This document shows positions 63,398 through 64,000 of a stretch of DNA of 64,000 bases, one piece after another. The notes under the pieces were generated by a model, which worked only from the letters and a program-made list of their open reading frames with translations, had not been told where the DNA came from and made no database searches. This DNA is from Arthrobacter globiformis (GTDB lineage: Bacteria > Actinomycetota > Actinomycetes > Actinomycetales > Micrococcaceae): NCBI RefSeq assembly GCF_030818015.1, contig NZ_JAUSZX010000003.1:1-64000 (forward strand), written 5' to 3'. The position numbers and the translations under genes are program-made. Within the stretch, counting starts at the first letter, position 1, and each line of letters begins with the position of its first letter.

Positions 63398-64000
63398 CCG
63401 TTCAGAATAGCTTCCATGTGAAGGCTCGACGACTGTGAAGGGTGGAAGCGCCCTTCTGAGACAAAGAACCAGGCCATCACCGTCCGCCCCTGCGCGGGGC
63501 CAGCCTTGAGATTTTCTCGATCAGCGTGAGTGGCCGCTGATCGAGGGATGACAGGTCTCGACGAGCTGCTGCCCCAGGCTGAGATATGCCGCAGGGATCC
63601 AGATCCACTGCCACGGAGAAAACATCCCGTTTCCTTGGATGTGGGATAGTCCCGATGGACGCTTCTCTACCGCCGGCATGGATATCCCTTTTTGAAGTCG
63701 TCTGCACGCCTGGAACCTAGCGAGCTCAGAGCTTATTTAGTGCGAAGATGCCTCTCATTTGCCTCCTAACCCGCTCTTCAATACCTAATGATCCTAAGAA
63801 CAGGAACGAGCGCGACTCGCAGCTGGCCGGGTGCGGGGAATGGTGTGATCACGACGAGGAGTTTGATTCTTTGGCGCACCTGACGGTGCTACCGAACTGG
63901 ATCGGCAAAGGCTTTACTTGAACGCTACGAGGTATCTCCGCAGCGGTGGTACAAAATCAGGTACAAAATCAAGAACGAACGGCAGAGTATGAACATGGCA
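63398..64000. other. Gene-poor window end with a 12-bp tandem repeat
   Basis: No supported gene. GGTACAAAATCA is repeated exactly at 63948-63959 and 63960-63971. One plus frame across it encodes a tail containing GGTKSGTKS, as can occur at the end of an integrase gene, but the frame is closed by a stop a short way upstream (about 63861). Confidence 0.35.

Noticed and set aside
63861..64000. Integrase C-terminus ending GGTKSGTKS
   Set aside because: The frame is open only a short way upstream and no catalytic motif is present; kept only as a tandem-repeat note.

Overview
The window is high-GC DNA with actinobacterial character. LacI and TetR regulators, a ribose-type ABC operon, CoA-thioester catabolism genes, TANNNT-type leaderless promoters and an actinobacterial-style SOS box all fit an Arthrobacter-like member of the Micrococcaceae. 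That assignment is an inference from style; no rRNA or other marker gene is present.

Positions 1-18650 look like ordinary accessory metabolism. A LacI-type repressor (4985-6040) precedes a minus-strand sugar ABC operon: binding lipoprotein, double ATPase, permease, then an unrecognised gene cut by the window edge. Next comes a TetR-controlled carboxylic-acid catabolic regulon with two divergent arms. The minus arm has two enoyl-CoA hydratases, an acyl-CoA dehydrogenase and a frameshifted thioesterase. The plus arm has an MFS transporter, acyl-CoA ligase, quinone-oxidoreductase-like protein, FadB-like bifunctional enzyme and thiolase. Nearly identical 15-bp palindromes sit in front of both arms.

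Positions 18681-24987 hold two paralogous AAA-type ATPases flanking a glycogen-debranching-type enzyme and a transposase remnant, then a small membrane protein. Positions 25100-44100 resemble an integrated mobilizable element or plasmid. They carry a relaxase, a MobC-like protein and a candidate oriT, a NERD nuclease-related protein, an ATP-dependent DNA ligase, a three-gene tyrosine-recombinase module, an SOS-controlled umuDC pair, a KfrA-like coiled-coil protein with upstream iterons, and several very small genes with leaderless-type promoters. No replication initiator or ParA was seen, so plasmid versus integrated element is unresolved.

Positions 44222-63397 form a defence-island-like stretch. 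A type I restriction-modification operon has a leading gene that appears to be a catalytically dead HsdM-like/S-like fusion with a helix-turn-helix, then hsdM, hsdS, a DUF1016 PD-(D/E)XK nuclease gene and hsdR. An RNase H-fold-like protein paired with a Ser/Thr kinase follows. A serine recombinase gene has been split by an IS21-family element with a 5-bp target duplication. A large repeat-helical protein with a C-terminal PIN nuclease domain and an unrecognised protein close the island.

At least five genes are broken by a single-base insertion or deletion, with the downstream frame still coding for the expected protein. This could be real decay or consensus errors in the assembly, and it should be settled before these genes are called pseudogenes.
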